A stretch of 64,000 nt of DNA from Bacteroidales bacterium (lineage in GTDB: Bacteria; Bacteroidota; Bacteroidia; Bacteroidales; Marinilabiliaceae): assembly GCA_024401335.1 (NCBI GenBank), contig JAKSLH010000002.1, forward strand, positions 180,232 to 244,231. Reading direction: 5' to 3'. The notes beneath the pieces were generated by a model. The model was not told where the DNA came from. It searched no databases and saw only the letters and a list, made by a program, of their open reading frames with translations. How positions within the stretch are numbered: the first letter of the stretch is position 1; each line of letters opens with the position of its first letter. Below are positions 1 to 9,235 of the stretch, in pieces. The position numbers were made by a program, and so were the translations under genes.

Positions 1-663
1 GCCGATGATGACCGCAGGAACTCCTTTGGCTTGAAGCTGATAGAGGTCGTCGATACAGCTTACTCCGCCGCTAGCAACGACCCATAGGTCGGGAATTGCA
101 TCGAGCATTTCACGGTAGAGGTCTACCGCTGGGCCCTGGAGCATTCCGTCGCGACTGATATCTGTGCAGATCACCTTGCGAATGCCTTTTTCGTAGTATG
201 ACTTAACGAAGCTCATCAGTTCTGCATCTGTGTCTTCAAGCCATCCTGTAACAGCTACTTTACGGTCTTTTACGTCGGCACCGAGGATGATCTTCTCAGA
301 ACCATATTTCTCTATCCATCCACTAAATTCCGCTGGATTTTTTACAGCTATGCTGCCTCCTGTGACCATAGATGCTCCGCAATCGAAAGCTATGTTGAGG
401 TCCTCCGTTGTCTTGAGGCCTCCGCCGAAGTCAACAGTGAGTTTTGTTGCCTGAGTTATAGCCTTGAGAGCCGCGTGGTTGACGATATGTCCTGCTTTTG
501 CACCGTCGAGATCGACGAGATGAAGCCTTTTGACGCCGTTGTCTTCGAACATCTTGGCAACCTCTACAGGATTCTCGTTATACACCTTCTTGGTGTCGTA
601 GTCACCCTTGCTCAGACGGACACATTTGCCGCCTATCATATCTATTGCTGGTATTATCTCCAT
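1..663 (-). CDS. hisA: HisA isomerase, 5' part only (cut by window edge)
   Basis: Phosphoribosylformimino-5-aminoimidazole carboxamide ribotide isomerase, the (beta/alpha)8-barrel step of histidine synthesis. I translated it myself: it begins [20 protein letters not shown], where the Asp of the PAID motif is the family's catalytic residue, and continues through [15 protein letters not shown] and DISRDG to VVASGGVSS, all typical HisA phosphate-binding or catalytic loops. 221 codons are present; the C-terminal about 20 residues lie beyond base 1. The next gene upstream on the same strand (acyl ligase fusion) ends 6 bp before the start, so they may share a transcript. It is 7.5 kb from hisCDG and so not in that operon as laid out here. 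Confidence 0.95.
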   Translation of the reverse strand, partial: MEIIPAIDMIGGKCVRLSKGDYDTKKVYNENPVEVAKMFEDNGVKRLHLVDLDGAKAGHIVNHAALKAITQATKLTVDFGGGLKTTEDLNIAFDCGASMVTGGSIAVKNPAEFSGWIEKYGSEKIILGADVKDRKVAVTGWLEDTDAELMSFVKSYYEKGIRKVICTDISRDGMLQGPAVDLYREMLDAIPDLWVVASGGVSCIDDLYQLQAKGVPAVIIG

Positions 664-668
664 CTTCT

Positions 669-3149
669 TTAACCTACCATCTGGTTCTTTTCTATCTCGC
701 GATATACGTTGTCAGTGAGCTTCTCGTATGTAGAAGTGTTTCGCTTGTTTGGATATATCGGATCAAGGAATTCAACCTGCACCTTATGAGGACGAGGAAC
801 GATAGTGCCCTTTGGCATAGCGTCGAAGGCACCCTTGATAGATACCGGTACAACTGGCACGTTGAGCTCTTTTGAGAGAATAGCGAATGTCTTTTTGAAT
901 TCACCCAACTTGCCGTTGAGAGTACGGGTTCCTTCTGGGAAGATGATGACGTTCTTCTTCTTCTTGAGTGCCTCGGCTAATTTCTGTATAGAATCCTTTA
1001 CATTCGACATGTCGAGGATTATGACGTTATGTCTGTTGGCTATGAACTTGAGCAACGGACGCTTTACGTGCTGCTCCTTGGCGTAGAAGTATGTGTTGCG
1101 AATCATTCTATACTTCAAGAAAGACATTACAAACATACCGTCGAGGAAAGACTGGTGGTTAGGAGCAATGATACATGGACCTTCTGGTATGTTTTCAACA
1201 CCCTTGCCAGTCATCTTGAAGTAGAGCTGGAAGAATAGCTTAGATATCTTTACAAATATGCCACCGGTGAACCATGTTTCAGGGAGTCGTATGTTAGTGT
1301 GCTCCTTAAGAATCTTCTTCCAGTCGATCTTTTCAACCTCGATACGAGTCTTGTAGTCGGACACGTATTCAGCCATGTCGCTGATAGTCTTGAAGCTAGT
1401 GATCTGGTCTGTAGTAATCTCCATGCCGAATGTTGACTGGAGGAATACCTGCAGACCAACCTTGTCGAGTGAGTCGAAAGCCAGGTCGAGTTCGATGTGG
1501 TCGGTAGGCTTTACCTTGCAACGTTTCTCTTCCTGTATGTAATTCTTAATAACTCGGTATTCTTCAAGGTCTGGTTCGACAACAACAGTCTCCTTGTTGT
1601 CGATGGCGTCCTTCTGAGTGAGGAGGGCTGGCAACTTGAATCGCTGCAATTTGTCGAGCTTGGTACGTGGAAGGTCGCCTCTATACACGAAGAGGCTCAT
1701 AAGCTTCTTATATGGAGCGACGGTCTGATTGTATGGTTCGAGTACCTCAAGTTTCAGGGCCTGTTCTACTTCTTCATCACTTAATGAAGCTGCCCATTCC
1801 TTCTGAGGAACAATGATAGCCCTCAGCATGTCGCCATCCTGAATGACGCCAGCTTCTTTTACATACTGCTGATAGTTTTCAAGTTTGAACTCTATCTCGT
1901 TAGGATTTACGTTTTTGCCATTAGAAAGGACAATAATCTCTTTCCTTCTGCCAGTAATCACGAGACGTCCATGGTCGTCAAGATAGCCAAGGTCGCCTGT
2001 ATACAACCATCCGTCCTTCAGTATGTCTGCTGTTTCTTCTGGTCTGTTGTAGTAACCCTGCATTATGTTCTTGCCCTTAGCGCAAACCTCACCGTCGCGT
2101 ATCTCAACTTTGACAGAAGGCATTGGCTGGCCAGAGCATCCTGGGCAGATGTCATCAGGACGGGTAAATGAGATCATAGGAGCAGCCTCTGTCATGCCGT
2201 AACCTTCAAGCACATCAAGGCCAATGGTCTTCAGACCCTCACCGATTTCCTTGTCAAGAGCAGCGCCACCGCTTACGCAGTAAGTAATCTTGCCACCCAT
2301 CTTTGTTCTTACAGACTTGAATATAGTCCTTGACAATGTCCTGCTCCCGACAGCCGCACACAGCTTAAAGAGCATTCTTGTCACAAAGTTGGCGTCGATC
2401 TTGTTTTTAATGCCTTTGTATAAAGTAGACCATAGGCGAGGTACGCCGATGATGATAGCAATCTGGTTGTTTTGTAGAGTGGCCATGATGTCGCCAGCCG
2501 CCATAGAAGGAGCGAATGCTACACCACCACCTGCTACCAAAGGAGCGACAAGTGACCCGACGAGTGGCAGTACATGGTGAAGAGGCAGTAATACCATTGT
2601 CCTGCGTTCTTCATTGAAAATTGGCACCTCCTGTGATACAGCCCTGATGTTGGCATTCATGTTTTCAAATGAAAGCATAACGCCTTTAGGAGAGCCGGTT
2701 GTGCCGGAAGTATAGATGATGAGTGCGGTGTCGTCTGGTTCGAACTTAATGTCGGCCTTTTCACCTTTGAGTTCAACTTGCTCGAAGTCATCGATGATGT
2801 TTATAGGAGTGTCATCTCTTTGAGCTTCGTTCATAGCCTGCTTGGCGAGTTCAAGTTTTTCTCTTGAGACCCAGATGCATTCAGGCTTGCAGTCGTTTAA
2901 TATATAGGCAATATCATGTGCTGTAGAAGCGGCGTCGACAGGTACGGCAATACCTCTGTTGAGCCAGATAGAAAAGAGTGCGTATGCCCAGCCCTCACGG
3001 TTTTCGCTGAGTATGATCGTCTTAGGCTTGTTGTCACCGACTTGTTTTGGTGAAAACTCCGCATACATGCTGATCCTTACAAGCATCTCGGAGTAGCTGA
3101 TCTTACGATCGCCAACGGCCATAGCCGTTTTGTTGAAGTCTTTTATCAT
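669..3149 (-). CDS. AMP-dependent acyl ligase - ACP - PlsC acyltransferase fusion
   Basis: Three-domain cytoplasmic or membrane-associated lipid enzyme of 826 aa. Residues about 1-500 are an AMP-forming acyl-CoA/acyl-ACP synthetase: ATP loop [23 protein letters not shown], and YTGDLGYLD followed by GRRKE. Residues about 540-615 look like an acyl carrier domain with FDSLDKVGL around the phosphopantetheine serine. Residues about 630-826 are a PlsC-type acyltransferase with NHQSFLDG (HX4D) and FPEGTR. It probably activates a free fatty acid, holds it on the ACP and moves it to a lysophospholipid, like E. coli Aas but with the domains in the reverse order and an added ACP. I chose the ATG at 3149; the open frame extends 17 codons upstream, but those overlap the promoter box at 3178-3185 and look non-coding. 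Substrate is inferred. Confidence 0.88.
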   Translation of the reverse strand: MIKDFNKTAMAVGDRKISYSEMLVRISMYAEFSPKQVGDNKPKTIILSENREGWAYALFSIWLNRGIAVPVDAASTAHDIAYILNDCKPECIWVSREKLELAKQAMNEAQRDDTPINIIDDFEQVELKGEKADIKFEPDDTALIIYTSGTTGSPKGVMLSFENMNANIRAVSQEVPIFNEERRTMVLLPLHHVLPLVGSLVAPLVAGGGVAFAPSMAAGDIMATLQNNQIAIIIGVPRLWSTLYKGIKNKIDANFVTRMLFKLCAAVGSRTLSRTIFKSVRTKMGGKITYCVSGGAALDKEIGEGLKTIGLDVLEGYGMTEAAPMISFTRPDDICPGCSGQPMPSVKVEIRDGEVCAKGKNIMQGYYNRPEETADILKDGWLYTGDLGYLDDHGRLVITGRRKEIIVLSNGKNVNPNEIEFKLENYQQYVKEAGVIQDGDMLRAIIVPQKEWAASLSDEEVEQALKLEVLEPYNQTVAPYKKLMSLFVYRGDLPRTKLDKLQRFKLPALLTQKDAIDNKETVVVEPDLEEYRVIKNYIQEEKRCKVKPTDHIELDLAFDSLDKVGLQVFLQSTFGMEITTDQITSFKTISDMAEYVSDYKTRIEVEKIDWKKILKEHTNIRLPETWFTGGIFVKISKLFFQLYFKMTGKGVENIPEGPCIIAPNHQSFLDGMFVMSFLKYRMIRNTYFYAKEQHVKRPLLKFIANRHNVIILDMSNVKDSIQKLAEALKKKKNVIIFPEGTRTLNGKLGEFKKTFAILSKELNVPVVPVSIKGAFDAMPKGTIVPRPHKVQVEFLDPIYPNKRNTSTYEKLTDNVYREIEKNQMVG

Positions 3150-3177
3150 CTTACACGTTTTAGTGACTATGATAATG

Positions 3178-3185
3178 CAAAGGTA
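3178..3185 (-). promoter_or_regulatory. Bacteroidetes -7 box for the acyl ligase gene
   Basis: TACCTTTG on the minus strand matches TAnnTTTG. It lies 28 bp upstream of the chosen ATG at 3149, which supports that start over the longer frame. No clear TTTG -33 box at the usual spacing. Confidence 0.6.
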
Positions 3186-3547
3186 CAAAAATAATACCAA
3201 GTAGATTGCCTTTTTGTTCCATAAATGCTATTTCATGTTCTACAACATCGTATGTTGATAAGGTTCCTACGGTCAGGGTGTGGAGTGTTCATTGATGAAA
3301 TAGGTGTGTCGCCACTTTTACTGTTTGGCACAGTTGTTGTTCATGGGAAGTTAAAAAGTAGTCTAGAAGACGAAAAAACAAAACCTTTTGGATATAAGGT
3401 CGTAATAATAACCAAAAGATAGCCCCTGCCTATTTTTAGGCAAAGATGACTAAGGGATTAACATCCCATTGTAGTATATGAAGTTTAATAGACGAATAAA
3501 ACAAGCTGGTAAAGTATTGTTTCTGATGTCACAAATGAGTAGATAGG
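3186..3547. other. Intergenic region without a recognisable gene
   Basis: About 360 bp between divergent genes. It holds a 6-bp hairpin (TGCCTA/TAGGCA, 3427-3442) and an unconvincing 65-codon plus-strand frame. I see no tRNA, repeat family or clear -7 box for the downstream gene at 3548. Confidence 0.5.
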
Positions 3548-4057
3548 ATGAAGAAGTTTTTAATCGTAGCATTGTTGGCTCTTGTTGCTAACATCAATAT
3601 GTTTGCACAGGATGACAATAAGATGTATACCGCATTTATCGTGAATGTGGCTCGTAATATTGCGTGGAATGGTCTTGAACAGGATGCTGATTTCATTGTT
3701 AGCGTAATGGGAAATGACAAGCTCTGTGCTTCGTTGTCAGCTAAGCTTAATGATAAGTTCATCGGATTTCATAAGGTGATTGTCAAGAGTGCCTCAACGA
3801 CTTCAGAGGTCAGCTCAAGCAGCATGGTTGTCATGAGCAAATCGGTATATAAGTTGATGCCACAGATTGCTAATGATATAAAGAGTAAGCCATGTGTTAT
3901 CATAGCTTGTTCAAAAGATCAGTGTACTAATGGTGCAGACCTTTCGCTCTACAATGCAGGTGATAAGCTTAGCTTCCAGCTCAGTGACGGACGCATCAAG
4001 CAGCACGGTTTGGCTGTGAGTGCTAAGCTCCGTGATCTTGGTGAGATAGTAGATTAA
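3548..4057 (+). CDS. YfiR-like (DUF4154) secreted protein
   Basis: 169-aa exported protein. A signal peptide (residues 1-20, MKKFLIVALLALVANINMFA) precedes a compact domain with the pattern of DUF4154/YfiR: KMYTAFIVNVARNIAWNG near the N-terminus, FIVSVMGNDKL, and a late strand with LSFQLSDGRIKQHGLAVSAKLR. In Pseudomonas, YfiR is a periplasmic repressor of a diguanylate cyclase; here no cyclase is adjacent, so only the fold is proposed, not the partner. It is the only plus-strand gene in this stretch and is closed by a strong terminator that overlaps the end of the convergent nuclease gene. Confidence 0.72.
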   Translation: MKKFLIVALLALVANINMFAQDDNKMYTAFIVNVARNIAWNGLEQDADFIVSVMGNDKLCASLSAKLNDKFIGFHKVIVKSASTTSEVSSSSMVVMSKSVYKLMPQIANDIKSKPCVIIACSKDQCTNGADLSLYNAGDKLSFQLSDGRIKQHGLAVSAKLRDLGEIVD

Positions 4058-4071
4058 TGTTTTCTGATATA

Positions 4072-4884
4072 TCAATGCCGCATATCTTGGGTATGCGGCT
4101 TTTTTTGTGCCGTAAAGTCATCTCTGTCGCCGTTGGCCTCAATAATATCTTCTATGTCGTCAGGAAGAGCCGGGAAGAAATCATAGCCGGTCATTCTCTC
4201 TATTTCATCAACAGAGTTGATATACATGTCGCGTTTCTTTGGCTGGACAGCTCCTGTGTCGTTCTTGCAGATGAATCCTATTGCGGCAGGCTTGTCGCCA
4301 AGGTGAAGGATGACTTTGAAGAAGGCTGATGGGATAGGCAGGCGGTTAAGGTACTGCTGGTCTTTTCTAGGAAACATGGGGCCGCAGACTACATATACGT
4401 CTCCATAATGTTCTGCCCAACGACGAGTATCCATCTCCATCTGGTTCCATAGACCGGAGTTTAGTCGACCACTTTGTGGACAGCAGTTGGTCAGCAAGAA
4501 AGACTCTCCCATGGCTATAGAGTCCCATTTGCAGTCGCCAGCAGGACACATGTGGCCGCGTGACATCTTTATCTTGCCACAACCTTTGTAGTCTTCGGGT
4601 AATGCTCTTGGAGCTGGAACATCGGTGTCCTCGTGAAACCCATTCCCTTTCCTTTCGTAGGGACCGTTGGTATGGTCGGCGGTAAGGTGCCATGCTACCC
4701 AGTTGGGCTGCATTGTCTCTTTGTTGTAGGATACAATATATCCGCGTCTGAACAATATTTGCTCTGGTATGTCAGCTCGAGGAGCCGGCATCTCGATATA
4801 TTCCGAGTAGCCTTTTGATGTATTGAAAGACAAGCCGATGATGGCGCATACCACCATCAGCATTCCAGCTATTGAGATTCTCAT
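4072..4884 (-). CDS. Secreted DNA/RNA non-specific endonuclease
   Basis: About 270-aa nuclease of the NUC1/Serratia (beta-beta-alpha Me) family. The active-site motif appears as SRGHMCP (DRGH variant, with the general-base His), followed by the metal-binding Asn in LNSGLWNQME and a conserved YVVCGPMF strand. A hydrophobic N-terminus (MRISIAGMLMVVCAIIGLSF) suggests export or membrane anchoring, so it probably degrades extracellular or periplasmic nucleic acid. The ATG at 4884 places the signal segment first; a longer frame to 4914 would overlap pncB. It follows pncB by 11 bp, so the two could be co-transcribed. The final codons run through the convergent gene's terminator. Confidence 0.9.
   Translation of the reverse strand: MRISIAGMLMVVCAIIGLSFNTSKGYSEYIEMPAPRADIPEQILFRRGYIVSYNKETMQPNWVAWHLTADHTNGPYERKGNGFHEDTDVPAPRALPEDYKGCGKIKMSRGHMCPAGDCKWDSIAMGESFLLTNCCPQSGRLNSGLWNQMEMDTRRWAEHYGDVYVVCGPMFPRKDQQYLNRLPIPSAFFKVILHLGDKPAAIGFICKNDTGAVQPKKRDMYINSVDEIERMTGYDFFPALPDDIEDIIEANGDRDDFTAQKKPHTQDMRH
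4077..4106 (+). terminator. Intrinsic terminator of the YfiR-like gene
   Basis: 8-bp perfect stem GCCGCATA/TATGCGGC with a 7-nt loop followed by seven Ts. It lies wholly inside the last codons of the convergent nuclease gene (stop at 4072). Confidence 0.85.
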
Positions 4885-4895
4885 GTTGTTGCCTG

Positions 4896-6173
4896 TTAGT
4901 GTTTCATTCGCCACTCTATGGTGCGCTTGAGGAAGTCGATGTATTCAGGGTTTCTGCACATATTCTTTCCATCGGCATCAGAAAGCTTGGCTACGTCGCT
5001 ACCATTGATTATCGCTGTCTTGGCAACGATGTTGAGAGGCTTTATCCCTTGCGGAGCAGACCACCACGTGCCTATGCCGAAGGCTACTTTAGCTTTGCCT
5101 CTGAAGTATTTGTTGATAGTGGTGGCTGTTTCACCGTTAAGTCCGTCGCTGAAGAGGAGGGTCTTAGTCGTTGGGTCGATCCCCAGTGACTTATAGTGTG
5201 CAATCATCTTGTCACCCCATGCTAAAGGGTCGCCTGAATCATGACGGACACCGCTGAACAGGTTGGAGAAGGTTCGCTGGAAATCCTTCAGGAAGCAGTC
5301 TGTCGTTATAGTGTCAGTAAGTGCTATTCCATTCCATGTGCCATATTCCTTAACCCATGAGTCGAGTGCATATTTGTTGGAATAGGCTGGGTTATACTCG
5401 GGATGTCCTTGGCCTACAGACATGATGAACTCGTGAGCCATTGTTCCTGCGGCATTGAGATTGTGCTTCATGGCAAGATGCACATTGGATGTGCCCATGA
5501 AACCGCTGATGCCAGATTCTTTGAGTTCCTTGATGACATGGTCTTGTGCCTCGTAGCTCAGTCGTCGTCGCGCTCCGAATTCGCTGAATACGCCAATGTC
5601 GTATTTGCCATCCTTTATATCCCTTATCTTACATTGTGTCTCCTCCTTGAATTTGTTGAGAAGGTCGTCGTAGTCATAATGGTTGCGGTAGTATGTCTCG
5701 GCAGTTATCTCAAGAACAGGTATCTCGTAGTAGGAGATATATTCCTGAACACCTGAGAAATGTATTTCGATGCCCGAGTCTCCCTTCTCTTCTAGCTGGA
5801 AGTCCTCTATACGTGGATGCCAGAAAGAGAGGAAGTTGGTGTAATTGTCCTGAATCCAAGGGAATCGGCTGTTCATGAAGGCAAGCTCATCGGCGTCGAA
5901 CCTTAGAGCGCAATAAGCTCGAAGCTGGTTGTATATTTCTTCAAAGTCGGCATGAGTATATGGTTCATGAATCTTGTCATGGCCCACATTGCGTGCCTTA
6001 AAGTCCCAGATGGCATGGTCGCTGGCCCATTGATGGTGATAAACCTGTCCCATACTGAACTTATACAGGTCAGTGTCGATAAGCGACTTCACCATAGGAG
6101 AAAATCTCAGATTAAATGCGCTCTTTACATGCTCTTCATCTCTTGTTGCCTTTCCGTTAATTAACCAACTCAT
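4896..6173 (-). CDS. pncB: Nicotinate phosphoribosyltransferase
   Basis: Converts nicotinate and PRPP to nicotinate mononucleotide in NAD salvage, with ATP hydrolysis. The N-terminal SLIDTDLYKFSMGQ motif, GVFSEFGARRR, the GTMAHEF segment (the phosphorylated His of the family) and SGVRHDSGDP are all present. The frame gives 425 aa; starting at the internal Met at 6095 would give 399 aa, nearly the E. coli PncB length. I kept the upstream start because it sits 22 bp after the preceding gene and the extra residues look coding, but this is not settled. Flanked by a CPBP protease and a nuclease with no functional link that I can show. Confidence 0.93.
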   Translation of the reverse strand: MSWLINGKATRDEEHVKSAFNLRFSPMVKSLIDTDLYKFSMGQVYHHQWASDHAIWDFKARNVGHDKIHEPYTHADFEEIYNQLRAYCALRFDADELAFMNSRFPWIQDNYTNFLSFWHPRIEDFQLEEKGDSGIEIHFSGVQEYISYYEIPVLEITAETYYRNHYDYDDLLNKFKEETQCKIRDIKDGKYDIGVFSEFGARRRLSYEAQDHVIKELKESGISGFMGTSNVHLAMKHNLNAAGTMAHEFIMSVGQGHPEYNPAYSNKYALDSWVKEYGTWNGIALTDTITTDCFLKDFQRTFSNLFSGVRHDSGDPLAWGDKMIAHYKSLGIDPTTKTLLFSDGLNGETATTINKYFRGKAKVAFGIGTWWSAPQGIKPLNIVAKTAIINGSDVAKLSDADGKNMCRNPEYIDFLKRTIEWRMKH

Positions 6174-6195
6174 CTGGATATGTTTTTAGAAGTGA

Positions 6196-6897
6196 TTATT
6201 CTTTATTTGTTGCTGGTCGTTTTGCATACCATAGCCATAACCAATATACGACAGAAAGTACTATTATGGTTATAGAAATCGCATTGCGATCTATATAAGC
6301 ATCTCGCATAAAGAAGTTGAAAAGGATATGGAAGCAGGAAGCCATCATTATGCTTCGGGTGGTTTTCATTATGAAACTTATGCCATAGCAGCCACCTATG
6401 ATGGTAGCAAGCTGGATGATGCTGGACAAGAGTGAAGCGTTGAAGTTAAGATGCCACATCCACCACAAAGGAGCAATTATCAATGGTATGATCCAGTCAT
6501 TGACGCCCATCTTCTCCAGTTCATTCTGCATATATCCTCGCCAGCCAGTCTCCTCAAGAAATCCGTAGGCAAGAAGCACGCACATGCTGATTGTCGCGCT
6601 TATTTCTGGAGCATAGACAATGTCATATATAGCGAACAGAGCGATAGGAGCAGTCCATGAGAGCAGTGACTTCTTCACAGATAATCCTGTGATGCTATAT
6701 TCGGTCTTTCGTCGTAGGATGAAGAAGCAGAACAATGCTCCAATAAATGGGCCTAACCCGCCAGTGAGCCTTATGAGGTGCATATAATAGATGCTTATGC
6801 TCATGCCATCGAGAGAGTCGATGTAAAGCTTATAGGCATATCGCAGTACTACCGCTATGAAATAAAAGATGATTAGTGAGATGATAGACTTCTTCAT
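6196..6897 (-). CDS. CPBP-family intramembrane metalloprotease
   Basis: 233-aa polytopic membrane protein with the CPBP (Abi/Rce1) signature: EETGWRGYM (EExxxR) in a central helix, then WHLNFNAS with the second motif's His, and HILFNFF in the last third. Family members cleave prenylated proteins in eukaryotes or confer bacteriocin immunity in some Gram-positive bacteria; the substrate here is unknown. It lies 11 bp downstream of a small hypothetical ORF and 22 bp upstream of pncB. A second, unrelated-length CPBP gene lies at 7354-8172, so two sit within 2 kb behind the his genes. Confidence 0.85.
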   Translation of the reverse strand: MKKSIISLIIFYFIAVVLRYAYKLYIDSLDGMSISIYYMHLIRLTGGLGPFIGALFCFFILRRKTEYSITGLSVKKSLLSWTAPIALFAIYDIVYAPEISATISMCVLLAYGFLEETGWRGYMQNELEKMGVNDWIIPLIIAPLWWMWHLNFNASLLSSIIQLATIIGGCYGISFIMKTTRSIMMASCFHILFNFFMRDAYIDRNAISITIIVLSVVYWLWLWYAKRPATNKE

Positions 6898-6908
6898 AGA
6901 TTCATAGG

Positions 6909-7223
6909 TTACTCTTGTATGTGTATTTGTTTGATAAACTCCTCGCTCATGATGTGCATGCCTTTCTGCCTTGCCATGTCATTATAGAGAGTGATAAATT
7001 CCGTAGGATTATCAAAAGAGGTCAGCAGCTTGTCTCTCATTCCGCAGGCTGCTATCAGGCGAACTATGTGTCTCCCGTTAGGGTGACCGCCCATAGGAAA
7101 CAGGCCAGATGCCTTGTCGAGATATTCGTCACTACCTAGTTCGTTATTGCCATATAGTATAGTCAGTGAGTCAAGTGTAGCCATCTTTTGTGATGTGTTC
7201 TCTACCGCTTCATTATAGCCCAT
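6909..7223 (-). pseudogene. 3' part of a probably frameshifted small lipoprotein gene
   Basis: A 104-codon frame (starting MGYNEAVENTSQKMATLD) of unknown family. It follows, after 2 bp, a short frame at 7226-7342 that encodes an obvious lipoprotein signal peptide and then stops. A one-base shift near 7230 would join them into a lipoprotein of about 145 aa, of which this would be the mature domain. An AAGGAG sequence 8 bp before the ATG resembles a Shine-Dalgarno, so independent translation cannot be excluded. Possibly an assembly or sequencing error. No function recognised. Confidence 0.5.
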
Positions 7224-7225
7224 TC

Positions 7226-7342
7226 CTATCTCCTTGGGATATTATCAACTGACGTAAGGCTTATCTTGTTGTCTGTGTACTGATGTGTGCACGCAACAAA
7301 AGCAAGTAATGAAGATAATGCGACAACGACAAGGCTTTTCAT
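7226..7342 (-). pseudogene. Lipoprotein signal peptide ORF (5' part of split gene)
   Basis: 38 codons: MKSLVVVALSSLLAFVAC is a textbook lipoprotein signal with lipobox FVAC, followed by about 20 residues (THQYTDNKISLTSVDNIP) and a TAG. A mature chain of 20 residues is too short for a normal lipoprotein. The next frame begins 2 bp later in a different phase, so this is most simply the 5' end of a frameshifted gene shared with 6909-7223. Begins 11 bp after the CPBP gene at 7354. Confidence 0.55.
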
Positions 7343-7353
7343 ATATAGGCGTG

Positions 7354-8172
7354 TTATACTATCTTGTAGTCGAAGAGCTTCTCACCTCTTCTTCGCTTGT
7401 ATATGATCGTTATGATGACAGACAGTATGATGGTCAATACTCGACCGACATTACCGGCGACAGTACCCACAGCACCATAATATTCGTCGCTCAACGGGAA
7501 CAACATCCATGCTAAATCCATAAATGCGTGTAGCGATATTGGCACCCAAAGATTGAAGTTCCATTCGCGATAGAGCCATCCGAAGTAGAAGCTGCCAAAT
7601 GCCGTAACGGCAAAAACCGACAATGCCGACAAGCCTTGTCCGCTCTGATAGAGATGTCCCATACCAAATACTATTGCCGCAGGAAGTGATGCCCATATAT
7701 ATCCCCAATTACACTTGCGATGAAGTTGTCCGAACAGGTAACCTCTGAAGATTATCTCCTCAGATAAGCCTGCCCACAACGACAGCAGCAGATTATCCAT
7801 TGAGAAGACATACGTACCACAAATGGCGTTGGTGATAAACATTGGCACCGTCATCAACAAGCCAACCAACAGTCCAAGTGCAAAACCACTACCTGCGATA
7901 CCCCACTCCTTGAGGACATCCTTAGCTTTGTGGAGAATAAACATCACCACAACAAGTGGTATGGCAGCAATGCTATTTGCCCAAACATTACGAAAAATCT
8001 GACTTTCCTGCCAAATTCCGTCCAATGCATCAGGCAATAAAGTTCCATAAAAAGTATGCAGTTCACCATCTGACCCTGGAATAAACCTGCAATTTATGAG
8101 CACATAATATGCTACATATCCGAGGATTACCAGTAGCGTGTTAGAGTACTTAGATCCCATGATTTTATTCAT
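7354..8172 (-). CDS. CPBP-family intramembrane metalloprotease, larger copy
   Basis: 272-aa polytopic membrane protein. Core motif SEEIIFRGYLFGQL (EExxxR), a second motif in FGMGHLYQSG, and HAFMDLAWML carry the predicted metal-binding and catalytic residues of CPBP proteases. The start at 8172 (MNKIMGSKYSN) lies 17 bp after the hisC stop, so the gene is in line to be transcribed with the his operon. The open frame runs further upstream into hisC, but those residues are not membrane-protein-like; the Met at 8160 is an alternative. It differs in length and sequence from the CPBP protein at 6196-6897, so this is not a recent duplication. Substrate unknown. Confidence 0.85.
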   Translation of the reverse strand: MNKIMGSKYSNTLLVILGYVAYYVLINCRFIPGSDGELHTFYGTLLPDALDGIWQESQIFRNVWANSIAAIPLVVVMFILHKAKDVLKEWGIAGSGFALGLLVGLLMTVPMFITNAICGTYVFSMDNLLLSLWAGLSEEIIFRGYLFGQLHRKCNWGYIWASLPAAIVFGMGHLYQSGQGLSALSVFAVTAFGSFYFGWLYREWNFNLWVPISLHAFMDLAWMLFPLSDEYYGAVGTVAGNVGRVLTIILSVIITIIYKRRRGEKLFDYKIV

Positions 8173-8189
8173 AGATTTTGTAATTAATT

Positions 8190-9221
8190 CTAGATTTCCT
8201 TGAGGCGAGCGAGCAATTCGTCGTTCTCTTCTGCTGTGCCAACAGTTATTCTCAAGCATCCGCCACAGAGCGATACACTATTGCGGTTGCGGACGATGAC
8301 ACCCTTCTCCATTAGGTATTTATATGCTGCATTGGCATCATCAACTTTAACGAGAATGAAGTTGGCATCTGTTGGATATACCTTCTTGATAAGAGGCATT
8401 GAAGAGAACTCCTTTGCCAATCTGTCTCGCTGAGCAAGGAGCATCTTGACCCATTCCTGCTTGCGTGCTTCCTGACTAATCTGCTCGTTGACAAACTGCT
8501 GAGTGAGAAGGTTGATGTTGTAAGGGTATTTAACCTTGTTGAAGTACTCCATTATCTCCTCTGAAGCAAATGCCATGCCGCAACGGACTGCTGCCAATCC
8601 CCAGGCCTTTGAGAATGTCTGAAGGACGATGAGGTTAGGGTGCTGGTTGAGTTCGCTGAGCCATGACTGCTCTGATGCGAAATCGATATATGCTTCATCG
8701 ATAACTACGATGCCGTCAAAGCCGTTTACTACCTTGAGCATCTCCTTGCGATTGAGAAGATTGCCTGTTGGGTTGTTTGGTGAGCAGATGAAAATGACCT
8801 TTGTGTTCTTGTCAACTGCAGCAAGTAGCTTGTCAGCGTCGAGAGTGAAGTCTTCATTTAGAAGCACCTTGCGGTATTCTACATTGTTGACATCGGCACA
8901 TACTTCATACATGCCGTATGAAGGTGCTATGGCTACTATGTTGTCTTCCTTTGGCTCGCAGAAGATGCGGACGATGAGGTCTATAGGTTCGTCGCTGCCG
9001 TTGCCAAGCATTATCTGCTCAACCTTTACGCCCTTCATCTTGGCTATCTTCGCCTTGAGTTCAAGCTGTAGTGGGTCTGGATAACGGTTGTATGGGCCAT
9101 TGAGAGGATTCTCATTGGCGTCAAGGAATACAGATGCCTCACCGGTAAACTCATTGCGTGCGCAAGAGTATGGTTTGAGGACAAATATGTTTGGACGAAC
9201 TAGTTCTTGAAGTTTTTTCAT
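8190..9221 (-). CDS. hisC: Histidinol-phosphate aminotransferase
   Basis: 343-aa PLP enzyme (fold type I) that transaminates imidazole-acetol phosphate to histidinol phosphate. Seen: [20 protein letters not shown], the NNPTGN motif, the IDEAYIDF strand with the PLP-contacting Asp and Tyr, and [13 protein letters not shown] with the Schiff-base Lys. Third gene of the leader-hisG-hisD-hisC operon, 14 bp after hisD. In many Bacteroidales, hisB follows hisC; here a CPBP protease gene follows instead. Confidence 0.96.
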   Translation of the reverse strand: MKKLQELVRPNIFVLKPYSCARNEFTGEASVFLDANENPLNGPYNRYPDPLQLELKAKIAKMKGVKVEQIMLGNGSDEPIDLIVRIFCEPKEDNIVAIAPSYGMYEVCADVNNVEYRKVLLNEDFTLDADKLLAAVDKNTKVIFICSPNNPTGNLLNRKEMLKVVNGFDGIVVIDEAYIDFASEQSWLSELNQHPNLIVLQTFSKAWGLAAVRCGMAFASEEIMEYFNKVKYPYNINLLTQQFVNEQISQEARKQEWVKMLLAQRDRLAKEFSSMPLIKKVYPTDANFILVKVDDANAAYKYLMEKGVIVRNRNSVSLCGGCLRITVGTAEENDELLARLKEI

Positions 9222-9235
9222 GGGTAGAAAGTTTT

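Noticed and set aside
3225-3422. 65-codon plus-strand ORF in the gap before the YfiR-like gene
   Set aside because: Low-complexity-free but without family match, signal peptide, promoter or conserved start; looks like chance.
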